Source of the DNA: Pseudolabrys taiwanensis
GTDB taxonomy: Bacteria; Pseudomonadota; Alphaproteobacteria; Rhizobiales; Xanthobacteraceae
NCBI RefSeq assembly: GCF_003367395.1
Contig: NZ_CP031417.1
Span: 2,728,001 to 2,792,000, forward strand
Length of the DNA: 64,000 bases
Direction of reading: 5' to 3'
The first letter of the stretch is position 1, and each line of letters starts with the position of its first letter. Positions 17,577 through 26,094 of this stretch are shown here, in pieces. The position numbers and the translations under genes were made by a program. A model generated the notes under the pieces. It did no database searches. It was not told where the DNA came from and was given only the letters and a program-made list of their open reading frames with translations.

Positions 17577-18523
17577 TCGCCGATTTCGCCTTCCAGGGCG
17601 CGCAGATGCTGCTGGTGCTGCTCCTGGCGCCGCTGCTCACAGGCTTTGTGCGCAAGGTGAAAGCGCGGCTGATGCGCCGGCAGGGCCCGTCGCTGCTGCA
17701 GCCTTACCGCGATCTCATCCGCCTCCTGCGCAAGGACGTGGTGCTGGCGGACAACGCCTCCTGGCTGTTCCGCGCCATCCCCTATCTCATCTTCGCCGCC
17801 ACCTGGGTCGCGGCGTCGCTGGTACCGACTTTCCGCAGCGGCCTGATGTTCTCCTGGACCGCCGATCTCATTGCCATCATCGCGCTGCTCGGCAGCGCGC
17901 GCTTCTTCCTGGCGCTCGCCGGCATGGATGTCGGCACCGCCTTCGGCGGCATCGGCTCGAGCCGCGAGGTGATGATCGCCTCGCTCGCCGAGCCGGCCAT
18001 GCTGATGATCGTCTTCGCCATCGCGCTGATCGCCGGCTCGACGCAGCTCTCCACCATGGCGGCCTTCATGAACTCGCCCGAGGTCGGCCTGCGCGTGTCG
18101 CTCGGCCTCGGCCTGATCGCGCTGGTCATCGTCGCCATTGCCGAGAACGCGCGCATTCCGGTCGACAACCCGGCAACGCATCTCGAACTGACCATGGTGC
18201 ACGAGGCCATGGTGCTGGAATATTCCGGCCGGCATCTGGCGCTGATCGAATTGTCGGCGATGCTCAAGCTTCTCTTGTATGTGTCGCTGATCGCCTGCCT
18301 GTTCGCGCCGTGGGGCATCGGCGGCGCCGACGCCAACGCCGGCTTGCTGCTGCTCGGTGTCGGCGCTTATGCCGCCAAGCTCGCCGCCGGCGGCTTCCTG
18401 CTCGCGGTGTTCGAGACGTCGATCGCCAAGATGCGCGTCTTCCGCGTGCCGGAGTTCCTCGGCGCCGCCTTGATGCTGGCGCTGCTGGCGACGCTGCTGC
18501 GCTTTGTGTCGAGGAGCTTCTGA
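17567..18523 (+). CDS. hyfC: Hydrogenase-4 subunit C-like membrane protein (NuoH related)
   Basis: A 318-residue membrane protein homologous to NuoH/HycD, which anchors the soluble arm and forms the quinone-side cavity in complex I. Signatures are RRQGPSLLQPYRDLIRLLRKD in the first loop region and ENARIPVDNPATHLELTMVH, with the acidic residues conserved in NuoH loops. ATG 17567 lies inside the end of hyfB, indicating coupling; the frame is open upstream only as a shadow of hyfB. Its TGA overlaps the next ATG. Confidence 0.9.
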   Translation: MAVIADFAFQGAQMLLVLLLAPLLTGFVRKVKARLMRRQGPSLLQPYRDLIRLLRKDVVLADNASWLFRAIPYLIFAATWVAASLVPTFRSGLMFSWTADLIAIIALLGSARFFLALAGMDVGTAFGGIGSSREVMIASLAEPAMLMIVFAIALIAGSTQLSTMAAFMNSPEVGLRVSLGLGLIALVIVAIAENARIPVDNPATHLELTMVHEAMVLEYSGRHLALIELSAMLKLLLYVSLIACLFAPWGIGGADANAGLLLLGVGAYAAKLAAGGFLLAVFETSIAKMRVFRVPEFLGAALMLALLATLLRFVSRSF

Positions 18524-19185
18524 TGCACGGCATCTCCTTCGATATCGCGCATATGCTGGCCGGCTCCTTGGTGCTGGTGAGCTTCCTGCAGCTCTACCAG
18601 GACCGGCTGTCGGCGCTGATCAATACCTTCGCCGTGCATGCCTTGGTGCTGACCGCCTCCGTCGCCTGGCAGGCTTATGTGCAGCACGCGCCGCACCTCT
18701 ACATCACCGCGGTGATCGCCCTCGTCTTCAAGGCCATCATCATTCCCGTCGCGCTGCGGCGCATCGTCATCAAGCTCGGCATCCACCGCGAGATCGACAA
18801 TGTGGTCGGCGTCGGCCTCGCCATGCTCGCCGGCATCGGGCTCGTCGCGCTGTCGATGGTGGTGATGCTGCGCGTCACCGCCGAGGCCGATCCGCTGGCG
18901 CGCGAGGATCTTGCTTTTGCGCTGTCCGTCGTGCTGCTCGGCCTCTTGATGATGGTGACGCGGCGCAATGCCGTCTCCCAGGTGATCGGCTTCATGTCGC
19001 TGGAAAACGGTCTCGTGCTGGCCGCGACCGGCGCCAAGGGCATGCCGCTCGTCGTCGAGATCAGCGTCGCCTTCTCGGTGCTGATCGCCTTCATCGTCAT
19101 CGGCATCTTCCTGTTCCGCATCCGCGAGCGCTTCGACACCGTCGACGTGCAGGCGCTCGACCGCTTCCGGGGAGAGCGCCGATGA
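18523..19185 (+). CDS. hyfE: Hydrogenase-4 subunit E-like membrane protein (NuoK related)
   Basis: A 220-residue membrane protein with about seven helices, the usual HyfE size. The C-terminal part contains the NuoK-type segment NAVSQVIGFMSLENGLVLAA, with the conserved glutamate in the membrane. The start is an ATG sharing a base with the hyfC stop (TGATG). It ends RFRGERR, overlapping the next gene by four bases. It supplies the small channel subunit between the antiporter modules and the HyfC anchor. Confidence 0.9.
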   Translation: MHGISFDIAHMLAGSLVLVSFLQLYQDRLSALINTFAVHALVLTASVAWQAYVQHAPHLYITAVIALVFKAIIIPVALRRIVIKLGIHREIDNVVGVGLAMLAGIGLVALSMVVMLRVTAEADPLAREDLAFALSVVLLGLLMMVTRRNAVSQVIGFMSLENGLVLAATGAKGMPLVVEISVAFSVLIAFIVIGIFLFRIRERFDTVDVQALDRFRGERR

Positions 19186-20621
19186 CTTTCGACGCGCTTA
19201 CCGCCCTGCTCGTCATCCCCGCGGTCTCGGCGGCGGTGCTTGCCATTCTGCCCGGCTATCGCCTGACGGCGCGGCTGAACGTCGTCGCGGCGCTGCTCAC
19301 GTTCCTGACCTCACTGTCGCTGTTCGTCGTCCAGCCGACCTCGGGCGACTATCTGCTGCTCGACGACCTCAACAAGATATTCATCGTGCTGACGACCTTC
19401 GTCGCCTTCACGACCTCGATGTTCAGCGCGAGCTATATCGGCCATGAGATCGAGATCGGCCGGCTGACGCCGAATTTCCTGCGCTTCTATCACGCGATGT
19501 ATCAGGTGCTGATGTTCGCGATGAACCTCGCGCTCACCGCCAACAATATTGGCCTGATGTGGGTGGCGATCGAAATGGCGACGCTGACCACCGTGCTGAT
19601 GGTCGGCATCTACCGCACGCACGAGGCGCTGGAAGCGGCGTGGAAATACTTCATCCTCGGCAGCGTCGGCATCGCCCTCGCTCTGTTCGGCACCATCCTC
19701 ATCTATATGGCGGCGGGCCCGGTGATTGGCGAAGGCCTCGGCGCCATGGTGTGGACCAATCTGGTGCAGCACGCCGCGAAGTTCGACGCGCCGCTGCTGA
19801 ACGTCGCCTTCGTCTTTCTGCTGCTCGGTTACGGCACCAAAGTCGGCCTCGCGCCGCTCCATGCCTGGCTGCCCGACGCCCATGCCGAAGGCCCGACGCC
19901 GATCTCGGCGGTGCTGTCCGGCCTCCTGCTCAACGTCGCGCTCTACGCCTTGCTGCGCTTCAAGATGCTGCTGGCGCTGGCCCCCGCGGCGATCGCGCCC
20001 GGGCCGCTGATGGTGACCATGGGGCTAATCTCCTGCTTGTTCGCCGCCTTCATGCTGTATCGCCGCCGCGACATCAAACGGCTGTTCGCCTATTCATCGA
20101 TCGAGCACATGGGCATCATCGTGTTCGCGTTCGGCATGGGCGGGCCGCTCGCCAACTTCGCCGGCCTGTTGCACATGACCATGCATTCGCTGACCAAGTC
20201 GGCGATCTTCTATGCGGTCGGCCACATCGCGCAGGTCAAGGGCACGCAGAAGATCGCCGATCTCGGCGGCCTCACCGTGACGCATCCGGTGCTCGGCTGG
20301 AGCCTCGTCGCCGGCGTGGTGGCGATCGCCGGCCTGCCGCCGCTCGGCATCTTCATGAGCGAATTCCTGGTGGTGTCGTCGACCTTCGCGCGCGAACCGG
20401 TGCTGGCGGTGCTGCTCGGCCTCGGCATCCTGATCGCGCTCGGCGGCTTGTTCCTGCGATTGAGTCAGGTTGCCTTCGGCGCGCCGCGCGGGCCGACGGG
20501 GCCGGCGCATGCGTCCTACGTGCCGCTGTTCGCGCATCTCGGTATCGTCGCCTGCGCCGGCATCTATCTGCCGCCGGCGCTGGTGTCGGGCTTCGAGAAC
20601 GTCGCACGGTTGTTGGGGTGA
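19182..20621 (+). CDS. hyfF: Hydrogenase-4 subunit F-like antiporter-type membrane protein (NuoN/M related)
   Basis: A 479-residue second antiporter-type subunit. Conserved segments are MWVAIEMATLTTVLMVGIY with the key glutamate, APLHAWLPDAHAEGPTPISA, YSSIEHMGIIVFAFG and PPLGIFMSEFL. Fourteen helices are expected. ATG 19182 follows GGAGAG and overlaps hyfE. Having both HyfB and HyfF is characteristic of the Hyf type and suggests two ion-pumping modules rather than one as in Hyc. Confidence 0.9.
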   Translation: MTFDALTALLVIPAVSAAVLAILPGYRLTARLNVVAALLTFLTSLSLFVVQPTSGDYLLLDDLNKIFIVLTTFVAFTTSMFSASYIGHEIEIGRLTPNFLRFYHAMYQVLMFAMNLALTANNIGLMWVAIEMATLTTVLMVGIYRTHEALEAAWKYFILGSVGIALALFGTILIYMAAGPVIGEGLGAMVWTNLVQHAAKFDAPLLNVAFVFLLLGYGTKVGLAPLHAWLPDAHAEGPTPISAVLSGLLLNVALYALLRFKMLLALAPAAIAPGPLMVTMGLISCLFAAFMLYRRRDIKRLFAYSSIEHMGIIVFAFGMGGPLANFAGLLHMTMHSLTKSAIFYAVGHIAQVKGTQKIADLGGLTVTHPVLGWSLVAGVVAIAGLPPLGIFMSEFLVVSSTFAREPVLAVLLGLGILIALGGLFLRLSQVAFGAPRGPTGPAHASYVPLFAHLGIVACAGIYLPPALVSGFENVARLLG

Positions 20622-20625
20622 CGGC

Positions 20626-22080
20626 ATGATCCACGCCCGCATTGAAGTGACCGAAGAAGGCTGGCGCGAAGCGATCGACCGCCTGGCCGACGGCAGCACG
20701 ACCTTGCTCGGCCTCTGGGCCGATGGCGGCGACGTGCTGATGGCAACGAGCCAAGACGACAGCGACATTTCCGTCATCAGCTACACGTGCCGCGATGGCC
20801 GCTTCCCCAGCGTCGGCGCCAAACATCCGCCGGCCATCCGGCTGGAGCGGGCCATCGGCAGCCTGTTCGGCCTCAAGGCCGATGGCGCGATCGACAGCCG
20901 GCCGTGGTTGGACCTAGGGTTCTGGGAGGTGGCGCAGCCGCTCGGCGCGCGTACGCCGGCAACGCCCGCCGTGCCTTATCAATTCCTCCCCGTCGAAGGC
21001 GAAGGCCTGCACGAGATCGCCGTCGGCCCGGTGCATGCCGGCATCATAGAGCCCGGACACTTCCGCTTCACCGCCAATGGCGAACACGTGGTGCGGCTCG
21101 AGCAGCGCCTCGGCTATGTGCACAAAGGCATCGAAGGCCTGATGCAGGGCGCGAGCCTGGCGCAGGCGGCCAAGCTCGCCGGCCGCACTTCCGGCGACAG
21201 CACGGTGGCTTACGCTTACGCCTTCGCGCTCGCCACCGAGCAAGCCTTGCAGACCGAGGCGCCGCCGCGCGCCGCTTACTTGCGCGCCCTGATGGCCGAG
21301 CTCGAACGCCTCGCCAACCATCTCGGCGACATCGGCGCCATCTGCAACGACGCCGCTTTCGCCCTGATGCTGGCGCATATGGGCGTCTTACGCGAGCGCA
21401 CCTTGCGCGCGGCGGACGCCTGCTTCGGCCACCGGCTGATGCGCGACGTCATCGTGCCGGGCGGCGTCGCCCGCGATATCGCGCCGGACGGCATCACCGC
21501 GTTACGGAGCCTGCTCGCCACGATCCGCGATGTGTTCCCGCGCCTGGTCGCGCTCTACGACAACACCGCGTCGCTGCAGGACCGCACCGTCACCACCGGC
21601 ATCGTCAAACCGGACTACGCACGGCAGTTCGGCGCCGGCGGCTATGTCGGCCGCGCCTCCGGCCGCGCCTATGATGCGCGGCGCGCGCTGCGCTACGCGC
21701 CCTATGACGTGCTGAATTTCGACGTGCCGGTGCGCGAGGACGGCGACGTCAATGCACGCGTCTGGATTCGCATTCTCGAAGTCGAACAGAGCCTCAAGCT
21801 GATCGAACAGATCATCGACCGTTTGCCGGACGGCCCGCTCGCGACGACGGTCGAGCCCAAGGGCGCTTGCGAAGGCTTGGCGATGACCGAAGCTTTCCGC
21901 GGCGACGTGCTGGTGTGGCTGCGGCTCGACGATGCCGGCCGCGTGGCGCGCTGCCATGTGCGCGATGCATCCTGGTTCCAGTGGCCGCTCTTGGAAACCG
22001 CGATCGAAGGCAACATCGTCGCCGACTTCCCGCTCTGCAATAAATCGTTCAACTGCTCTTATTCGGGGCACGATCTGTAA
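20626..22080 (+). CDS. hyfG: Hydrogenase large-subunit/NuoCD-like protein lacking NiFe ligands
   Basis: A 484-residue fusion of a NuoC-like domain (residues 1 to about 100) and a NuoD/hydrogenase large-subunit domain (about 125-484). True energy-converting hydrogenases have RxCGxC near the middle and DPCxxC at the end. Here the first site reads R187-T-S-G-D-S192 and the last reads SFNCSYSGHDL, so all four nickel-iron cysteines are absent (one cysteine sits at the proline position). The end at GHDL leaves no tail for maturation cleavage. It therefore cannot hold a NiFe centre and resembles the catalytic-site-free Ehr group. ATG 20626 is the natural start; an upstream open stretch is a shadow of hyfF. 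Confidence 0.88.
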   Translation: MIHARIEVTEEGWREAIDRLADGSTTLLGLWADGGDVLMATSQDDSDISVISYTCRDGRFPSVGAKHPPAIRLERAIGSLFGLKADGAIDSRPWLDLGFWEVAQPLGARTPATPAVPYQFLPVEGEGLHEIAVGPVHAGIIEPGHFRFTANGEHVVRLEQRLGYVHKGIEGLMQGASLAQAAKLAGRTSGDSTVAYAYAFALATEQALQTEAPPRAAYLRALMAELERLANHLGDIGAICNDAAFALMLAHMGVLRERTLRAADACFGHRLMRDVIVPGGVARDIAPDGITALRSLLATIRDVFPRLVALYDNTASLQDRTVTTGIVKPDYARQFGAGGYVGRASGRAYDARRALRYAPYDVLNFDVPVREDGDVNARVWIRILEVEQSLKLIEQIIDRLPDGPLATTVEPKGACEGLAMTEAFRGDVLVWLRLDDAGRVARCHVRDASWFQWPLLETAIEGNIVADFPLCNKSFNCSYSGHDL

Positions 22081-22106
22081 TGAAGGCCGAGCAACACACT
22101 CCGCTC

Positions 22107-22126
22107 ATTCCCGCGAAAGCGGGAAT
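22107..22126. repeat. GCGAAAGC hairpin repeat inside the Hyf-like operon
   Basis: Perfect inverted repeat ATTCCCGC-GAAA-GCGGGAAT lying 26 bases after the hyfG stop. It belongs to the same family as 10592-10613 and 12529-12548. Its position between hyfG and hyfI may affect mRNA stability and the ratio of large to small subunit. Confidence 0.7.
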
Positions 22127-22210
22127 CCAGCTCTTCCTTGCACCGCCTGAGTTCGTGGCCTCTAGGTCTCCAACCCAAATTGGCTGTTACCGACTTGGGC
22201 ACTTAGTATG

Positions 22211-22238
22211 GCAGACATCGAGAACACCCGATGTCTGC
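22211..22238 (+). promoter_or_regulatory. Perfect 10-bp stem hairpin between hyfG and hyfI
   Basis: GCAGACATCG at 22211-22220 pairs exactly with CGATGTCTGC at 22229-22238, with an eight-base loop AGAACACC. No U-run follows, so it is not a classic terminator. It stands 27 bases before hyfI and 14 bases before its ribosome site GGAGAA (22253-22258). It may act as an attenuator, a processing site or an operator. Confidence 0.6.
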
Positions 22239-22265
22239 GCGCAGGGACGAGCGGAGAAATAGGCT

Positions 22266-22778
22266 ATGCGCCGGACATTGCTCGACAGCCTGCATGGCCC
22301 CCTGACCGAAGCGCCGCCGGCGCCGGACGAAGCGGCACTCAAAGAATTGGCCGCGAGCCTCGACCGGACCGCGCGCGCGCGTCTCGGCCGCTCGCTATCG
22401 ATCCGCCAGGTCGATGCCGGCTCCTGCAACGGCTGCGAGCTGGAAATTCACGCGTTGAGCAATGCCTTCTACGATCTCGAGCGCTTCGGCCTACGCTTCG
22501 TCGCCTCGCCGCGTCACGCCGACGTGCTGATGGTCACCGGCCCGGTCACCAAGAATATGCGCGACGCACTTCGACGCACCTACGAGGCGACGCCCGATCC
22601 GAAATGGGTGGTGGCCGTCGGCGGCTGCGCTGCCGACGGCGGCCTCTTCGCCGGCAGCTACGCGGTCGAGGGCGGCGTCAAGGATGTGGTGCCGGTCGAC
22701 CTGCACATCTCCGGCTGCCCCCCTAACCCGCGGCAGTTGCTTGCCGGCTTGCTCGCGTTGTTGCAGAAAGCTTCCTGA
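22266..22778 (+). CDS. hyfI: NuoB/HyfI-like small subunit with one [4Fe-4S] cluster
   Basis: A 170-residue iron-sulfur protein homologous to NuoB and the small subunit of energy-converting hydrogenases. The four cluster cysteines are intact: C54 and C57 in SCNGCELE, C121 in GGCAADGG and C151 in SGCPPNP, equivalent to the N2/proximal cluster. So electron transfer next to the large subunit seems kept although the NiFe site is gone. The start ATG follows GGAGAA at seven bases. No NuoI/HyfH ferredoxin subunit precedes or follows. The next gene starts 31 bp downstream. Confidence 0.9.
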   Translation: MRRTLLDSLHGPLTEAPPAPDEAALKELAASLDRTARARLGRSLSIRQVDAGSCNGCELEIHALSNAFYDLERFGLRFVASPRHADVLMVTGPVTKNMRDALRRTYEATPDPKWVVAVGGCAADGGLFAGSYAVEGGVKDVVPVDLHISGCPPNPRQLLAGLLALLQKAS

Positions 22779-22809
22779 CAATAACGCTTATAACAGGTCG
22801 GGAGTGGAA

Positions 22810-23664
22810 ATGCCTGAAGCGCTCGTTCGCGGCGTTCGCATCAACTACGCAATCATCGGCGATGGGGGCCCTTTCATCGCCTTGACCCCTGGCAGCCGCC
22901 GCCCTTACGGCGAACTGGTCGACCTGTCCAAGGCCATTGCCGCCAACGGCTACCGCGTCCTGCTGCACGACCGCCGCAATTGCGGCGCGTCCGATGTCGC
23001 GTTCGACGGCTCGGGCTCCGAACACGAAGTCTGGGCCGACGACCTTTACGAACTCGGCAAACAACTCGGCGCCTTGCCGATGTATGTCGGCGGCTCATCG
23101 GCCGGGGCGCGGCTCGCGATTATGTATGCCATGCGGCATCCCGACGGCCTGCGCGGCCTGTTGCTGTGGCGCCTGACCGGCGGCCAGGAGGCCGTGGATA
23201 AACTGTCGGAAAACTACTACGGCCAGTACATCAAGCTCGCCCGCGCGGGTGGCATGCAGGCGATCGCCGACAGCGAGCACTTCGCCGAGTGCATCACGGC
23301 CCGGCCGTCGAACAAGGAGCGCCTGCTGACGCAAGACGTCAATTCCTTCATCGACGTGATGACGAAATGGCGTGCCAAATTCCTGGAATCGGCCAAGCTG
23401 CCGATCGTCGGCGCCAGCGAGGCCGACCTCAATGCCATCAAGGCGCCGGCCTGCCTCGTCGCCGGCAACGACGTGATCCATACGCCGGTCACTGCCCGCA
23501 AGGCGGCGCGGCTCATTCCGAACAGCGAGCTGCATGAAGACGTCGTCGAACGGCGTTCGGACGACAACCTCCGCCAGGAATGGGACCGCCAGGAATGGCG
23601 CGATGCCGAGCCGAAACTGGCCAAGATATTCGCCGCGTTCCTCAACCGCGTCGAAACCAACTAA
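22810..23664 (+). CDS. Alpha/beta-hydrolase
   Basis: A 284-residue alpha/beta-hydrolase fold protein. The nucleophile elbow is GGSSAG with S97, and the oxyanion/early motif LLHDRRNCGASD (residues 51-62) matches the esterase and C-C hydrolase branch. A candidate catalytic histidine is in SELHEDVVE near the end. No signal peptide is seen. ATG 22810 is preferred, with GGAG just upstream; GTG 22804 is possible. It is on the hyf strand 31 bp after hyfI and may share the transcript, but it is followed by a cupin gene and more likely forms a small catabolic pair with it. Confidence 0.82.
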   Translation: MPEALVRGVRINYAIIGDGGPFIALTPGSRRPYGELVDLSKAIAANGYRVLLHDRRNCGASDVAFDGSGSEHEVWADDLYELGKQLGALPMYVGGSSAGARLAIMYAMRHPDGLRGLLLWRLTGGQEAVDKLSENYYGQYIKLARAGGMQAIADSEHFAECITARPSNKERLLTQDVNSFIDVMTKWRAKFLESAKLPIVGASEADLNAIKAPACLVAGNDVIHTPVTARKAARLIPNSELHEDVVERRSDDNLRQEWDRQEWRDAEPKLAKIFAAFLNRVETN

Positions 23665-23690
23665 CCAAGAAGCCCTAGGAAGGAAGCGAT

Positions 23691-24170
23691 ATGAGCCTGC
23701 AGATTCGCCGGGTTGTCACCGGCCATACGAGCGACGGCCGCGCCAAGGTCGAGGTCGACGAAATGGCCAGCAATGTCATCTCCAACCGGCCGGGCGCATC
23801 GTCCTGTGTCGTGTGGTCGACCAAGGGCTTTCCGGTCGACAATGACGGCTTCAACGACCCGACCAAGGCCTCGTTCAAAACCACCGTCGACAACGGCACC
23901 GTGTTCCGCATCGTGCGCTACGAGCCGGGCGTGACACCGCGCAACCACCGCACCGACTCGATCGATTATGCCGTGGTCATCGAAGGATCGATCGATATGG
24001 AGCTCGACGATGGCGTCGTGGTGACGCTGAAGGCCGGCGATGTCCTGGTACAGCGCGGCACGATCCACAACTGGGTGAACCGCGGCCCGGACGTCTGCAC
24101 TATCGCCTTCGTATTGGTCAGCGCCAAGCCGGTGACGGCAAATGGAAAGCCGCTGCACGCGGAGGGCTGA
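23691..24170 (+). CDS. Cupin-domain protein
   Basis: A 159-residue cupin with a strong ribosome site (AGGAAGGAAG at 23677-23686). The cupin core reads PRNHRTDSIDYAVVIEGS, then LKAGDVLVQRGTIHNWVNRG, so the metal-site histidines and glutamate are largely in place. It follows the alpha/beta-hydrolase gene by 26 bp and probably works in the same small-molecule pathway. It resembles cupins annotated beside aromatic catabolic genes; the reaction is unknown. Confidence 0.8.
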   Translation: MSLQIRRVVTGHTSDGRAKVEVDEMASNVISNRPGASSCVVWSTKGFPVDNDGFNDPTKASFKTTVDNGTVFRIVRYEPGVTPRNHRTDSIDYAVVIEGSIDMELDDGVVVTLKAGDVLVQRGTIHNWVNRGPDVCTIAFVLVSAKPVTANGKPLHAEG

Positions 24171-24177
24171 CCCTCGC

Positions 24178-24324
24178 CGTCATAGCCGGGCTTGTCGCAG
24201 CAAGTCGGGCTTCCCGACTGGCCGGATTCAATATGCGGAAATCGGGCACGCCCGATTTCCGTTGCCATCCACGTGCCTTGAACACGTCGAGAAACGTGGA
24301 TGCCTGGCCCAAGGCCGGGCGTGA
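24178..24324. repeat. Cloverleaf-like palindromic repeat between convergent genes
   Basis: A nested structure. An imperfect outer stem (CGTCATAGCCGGGCTTG at the left, CAAGGCCGGGCGTGACG at the right) encloses three hairpins: AGTCGGG-CTT-CCCGACT at 24203-24219, a near-perfect 24-base palindrome GGAAATCGGGC-AC-GCCCGATTTCC at 24237-24260, and ATCCACGT with ACGTGGAT at 24267-24301. It fills the gap between a cupin gene and the Bug-type receptor on the opposite strand. Its outer part looks like an interspersed repeat; the middle palindromes look inserted. Confidence 0.65.
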
Positions 24325-24332
24325 CGCGCCGG

Positions 24333-25286
24333 CTACTGCGGGACGATGCCTGCGGCCTTCACGGTCGCCGCGGTATCCTCGACCTTCTGGCGGAAGAAGG
24401 CCTGAGTGGCCGCCGCATTCCGGGTATCCGGCATATAGCCATCCCGTTGCATGATCGCCGCGACCTCCGGCTTGAGCAGCGCGGCATGGATCGCGGCGTT
24501 GAGCTTGTCGACGATCGCATCCGGCGTCTTTGCTGGCGCGAAGAACATGCCCCACGAACCGCTGACATAGTTCGGCAGATATTTCGACATCAGCGGCACG
24601 TCGGGAAAAGCGGCGAATGGCTTCGTACCCGTGAAGGCCAAAGCCCGCACACGGCCCTCCTTCAGCAAGCCCATCACCGACGGCGGCGTGACGAACATCA
24701 CCTGCACCGCGCCACTGAGAAGCCCAGTCATCACTTCCGAGGCGCCCTTATACGGCACATGTTCCATCTTGATACCGGCCTGCTGGTTGAACAGCTCGGC
24801 CTTCAGATGCAGTTCGTTGCCAACGCCCGGTGAACCATAGAGAACGCGATTCTTCTTGGCGTAGTCGATAAGCTCCGGCACCGACTTGAACGGCGACTTG
24901 GCGTCGACCAGCATGAAAACGCCGTCGAGCTCGCCGATCGTGGCAACCGGCTTGAGATCGGTAAGAAGGTTGTATCCGAGATTTTTGTAGATGTAGGGCG
25001 TCGGCGCAATGGAGGATGACGAGAACAGCATCGTATACCCGTCAGGCGCGGCCTGCACGACCGCCCGCGCGGCAATCGTGCCATTGGCGCCGGTGCGATT
25101 CTCGACGATGAACGATTGGCCCAACGCCGTGCCGAGCGCTTGCGACACCGTGCGTGCCTGGATATCGGGGCCGCTGCCGGCGGCGTAGCCGACATACACA
25201 TGCACCGGCCGATCGGGGTAAGTCTGCGCCTGCACCGTCGAGACGGCAAAAATCACGGCGGCAACGGCCGTCACGCTCCTCAGCAT
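24333..25286 (-). CDS. Bug/TctC-type tripartite tricarboxylate transporter receptor
   Basis: A 317-residue periplasmic binding protein of the Bug family. The longer open frame is rejected: ATG 25286 follows GGAGGA and starts a clear signal peptide (LRSVTAVAAVIFAVSTVQAQ). The mature start TYPDRPVHVYVGYAAGSGPD, PDGYTMLFSSSS and the HVPYKGASE ligand-site segment are typical. Partner TctA/TctB membrane genes are not in the window, so it is an orphan receptor. It is the last gene of the minus-strand set amidohydrolase-GntR-Bug, which suggests the ligand is the amidohydrolase substrate. Confidence 0.88.
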   Translation of the reverse strand: MLRSVTAVAAVIFAVSTVQAQTYPDRPVHVYVGYAAGSGPDIQARTVSQALGTALGQSFIVENRTGANGTIAARAVVQAAPDGYTMLFSSSSIAPTPYIYKNLGYNLLTDLKPVATIGELDGVFMLVDAKSPFKSVPELIDYAKKNRVLYGSPGVGNELHLKAELFNQQAGIKMEHVPYKGASEVMTGLLSGAVQVMFVTPPSVMGLLKEGRVRALAFTGTKPFAAFPDVPLMSKYLPNYVSGSWGMFFAPAKTPDAIVDKLNAAIHAALLKPEVAAIMQRDGYMPDTRNAAATQAFFRQKVEDTAATVKAAGIVPQ

Positions 25287-25407
25287 CGATTCCTCCGCAG
25301 ATGTTTTATTTATTGACGCCATCAATACGGCGTTCGTCGCGACGGCGCAATGCACGCCGCAGCATGACCGCCGAACGCCCGTTATGTCTGATTATGAAAA
25401 CTGGCCG

Positions 25408-26091
25408 TCAGGCGTCGCTAAGCGCGGCCTGCACGTTACGGCCGGTGCGTTCGATATGATCGCGCAATAGATGTGTCGCCTCGCGCACGCGGCGGCCGAT
25501 CACGGCGTCGGCAATCGCCGCATGCTCGGCCGGAACGTCTCGGTCGGGCGCATGCTTCTTCAGAAAAATGCGACGATAGCGGTCGCTTTGATCGTGCAGC
25601 GTGGCGCAGAACTGGCGCAGCAGCGGCATGCCGCAGGCCGAGATCAATTCGGCATGGTAAGTCCGGTGCGCCGTTTCCCAGACCTCCTGTTCTTCGGCGG
25701 AACGTGCGCCCCGCTTGCAGCGGTTGAGCTGATGCAGGGCCGCGACGATCCGGCCCTCCCAGGCCGTGTCGCCGTGTTGCATCGCTTCCTTCAGCGCCAT
25801 GCTCTCGAGCTCGACACGCAGCCGGATGACTTCGGCGAGGTTCGCGGGCGACACCGGCGCGACACGATAACCGCGCTGGTCGAGAATAGTGACGAGGCCC
25901 TCGCTCTCCAGCCGGCATAGCGCTTCGCGCAAGGGGCTGAGACTGACGCCATAGGACTCGCGCATGCGGTCGAGATTGAGTTTCGAGCCGGGGGTCAGAT
26001 CGCCGCTCATGATGGACTCACGCAAACGAGCGACCAGGCTCGACGACAAGGTCGTCGATGCCGGCACCACCGGATTACGCGTCTCAGCCAT
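25408..26091 (-). CDS. GntR-family transcriptional regulator (FCD type)
   Basis: A 227-residue regulator. The winged-helix domain spans about residues 15-80 (SLVARLRESIMSGDLTPGSK, then SLSPLREALCRLESEGL) and is followed by an all-helical FCD ligand domain of FadR type with the metal-site histidine in HRTYHAELISACG. It lies 3 bp after the amidohydrolase gene and 121 bp before the Bug gene. It probably controls this minus-strand operon and perhaps the divergent Bug gene at 27172. A palindrome at 27024-27041 is a good candidate binding site. Confidence 0.9.
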   Translation of the reverse strand: MAETRNPVVPASTTLSSSLVARLRESIMSGDLTPGSKLNLDRMRESYGVSLSPLREALCRLESEGLVTILDQRGYRVAPVSPANLAEVIRLRVELESMALKEAMQHGDTAWEGRIVAALHQLNRCKRGARSAEEQEVWETAHRTYHAELISACGMPLLRQFCATLHDQSDRYRRIFLKKHAPDRDVPAEHAAIADAVIGRRVREATHLLRDHIERTGRNVQAALSDA

Positions 26092-26094
26092 CGC

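Noticed and set aside
20626..22778. Calling the Hyf-like genes a working NiFe hydrogenase or formate hydrogenlyase
   Set aside because: All four NiFe cysteines are missing from the large subunit, and no formate dehydrogenase, ferredoxin subunit or maturation gene is in the window.
22810..24170. The alpha/beta-hydrolase and cupin as parts of the Hyf-like complex
   Set aside because: They are on the same strand close by, but no known Hyf or Ehr complex uses such proteins, and their pairing looks like a separate catabolic unit.
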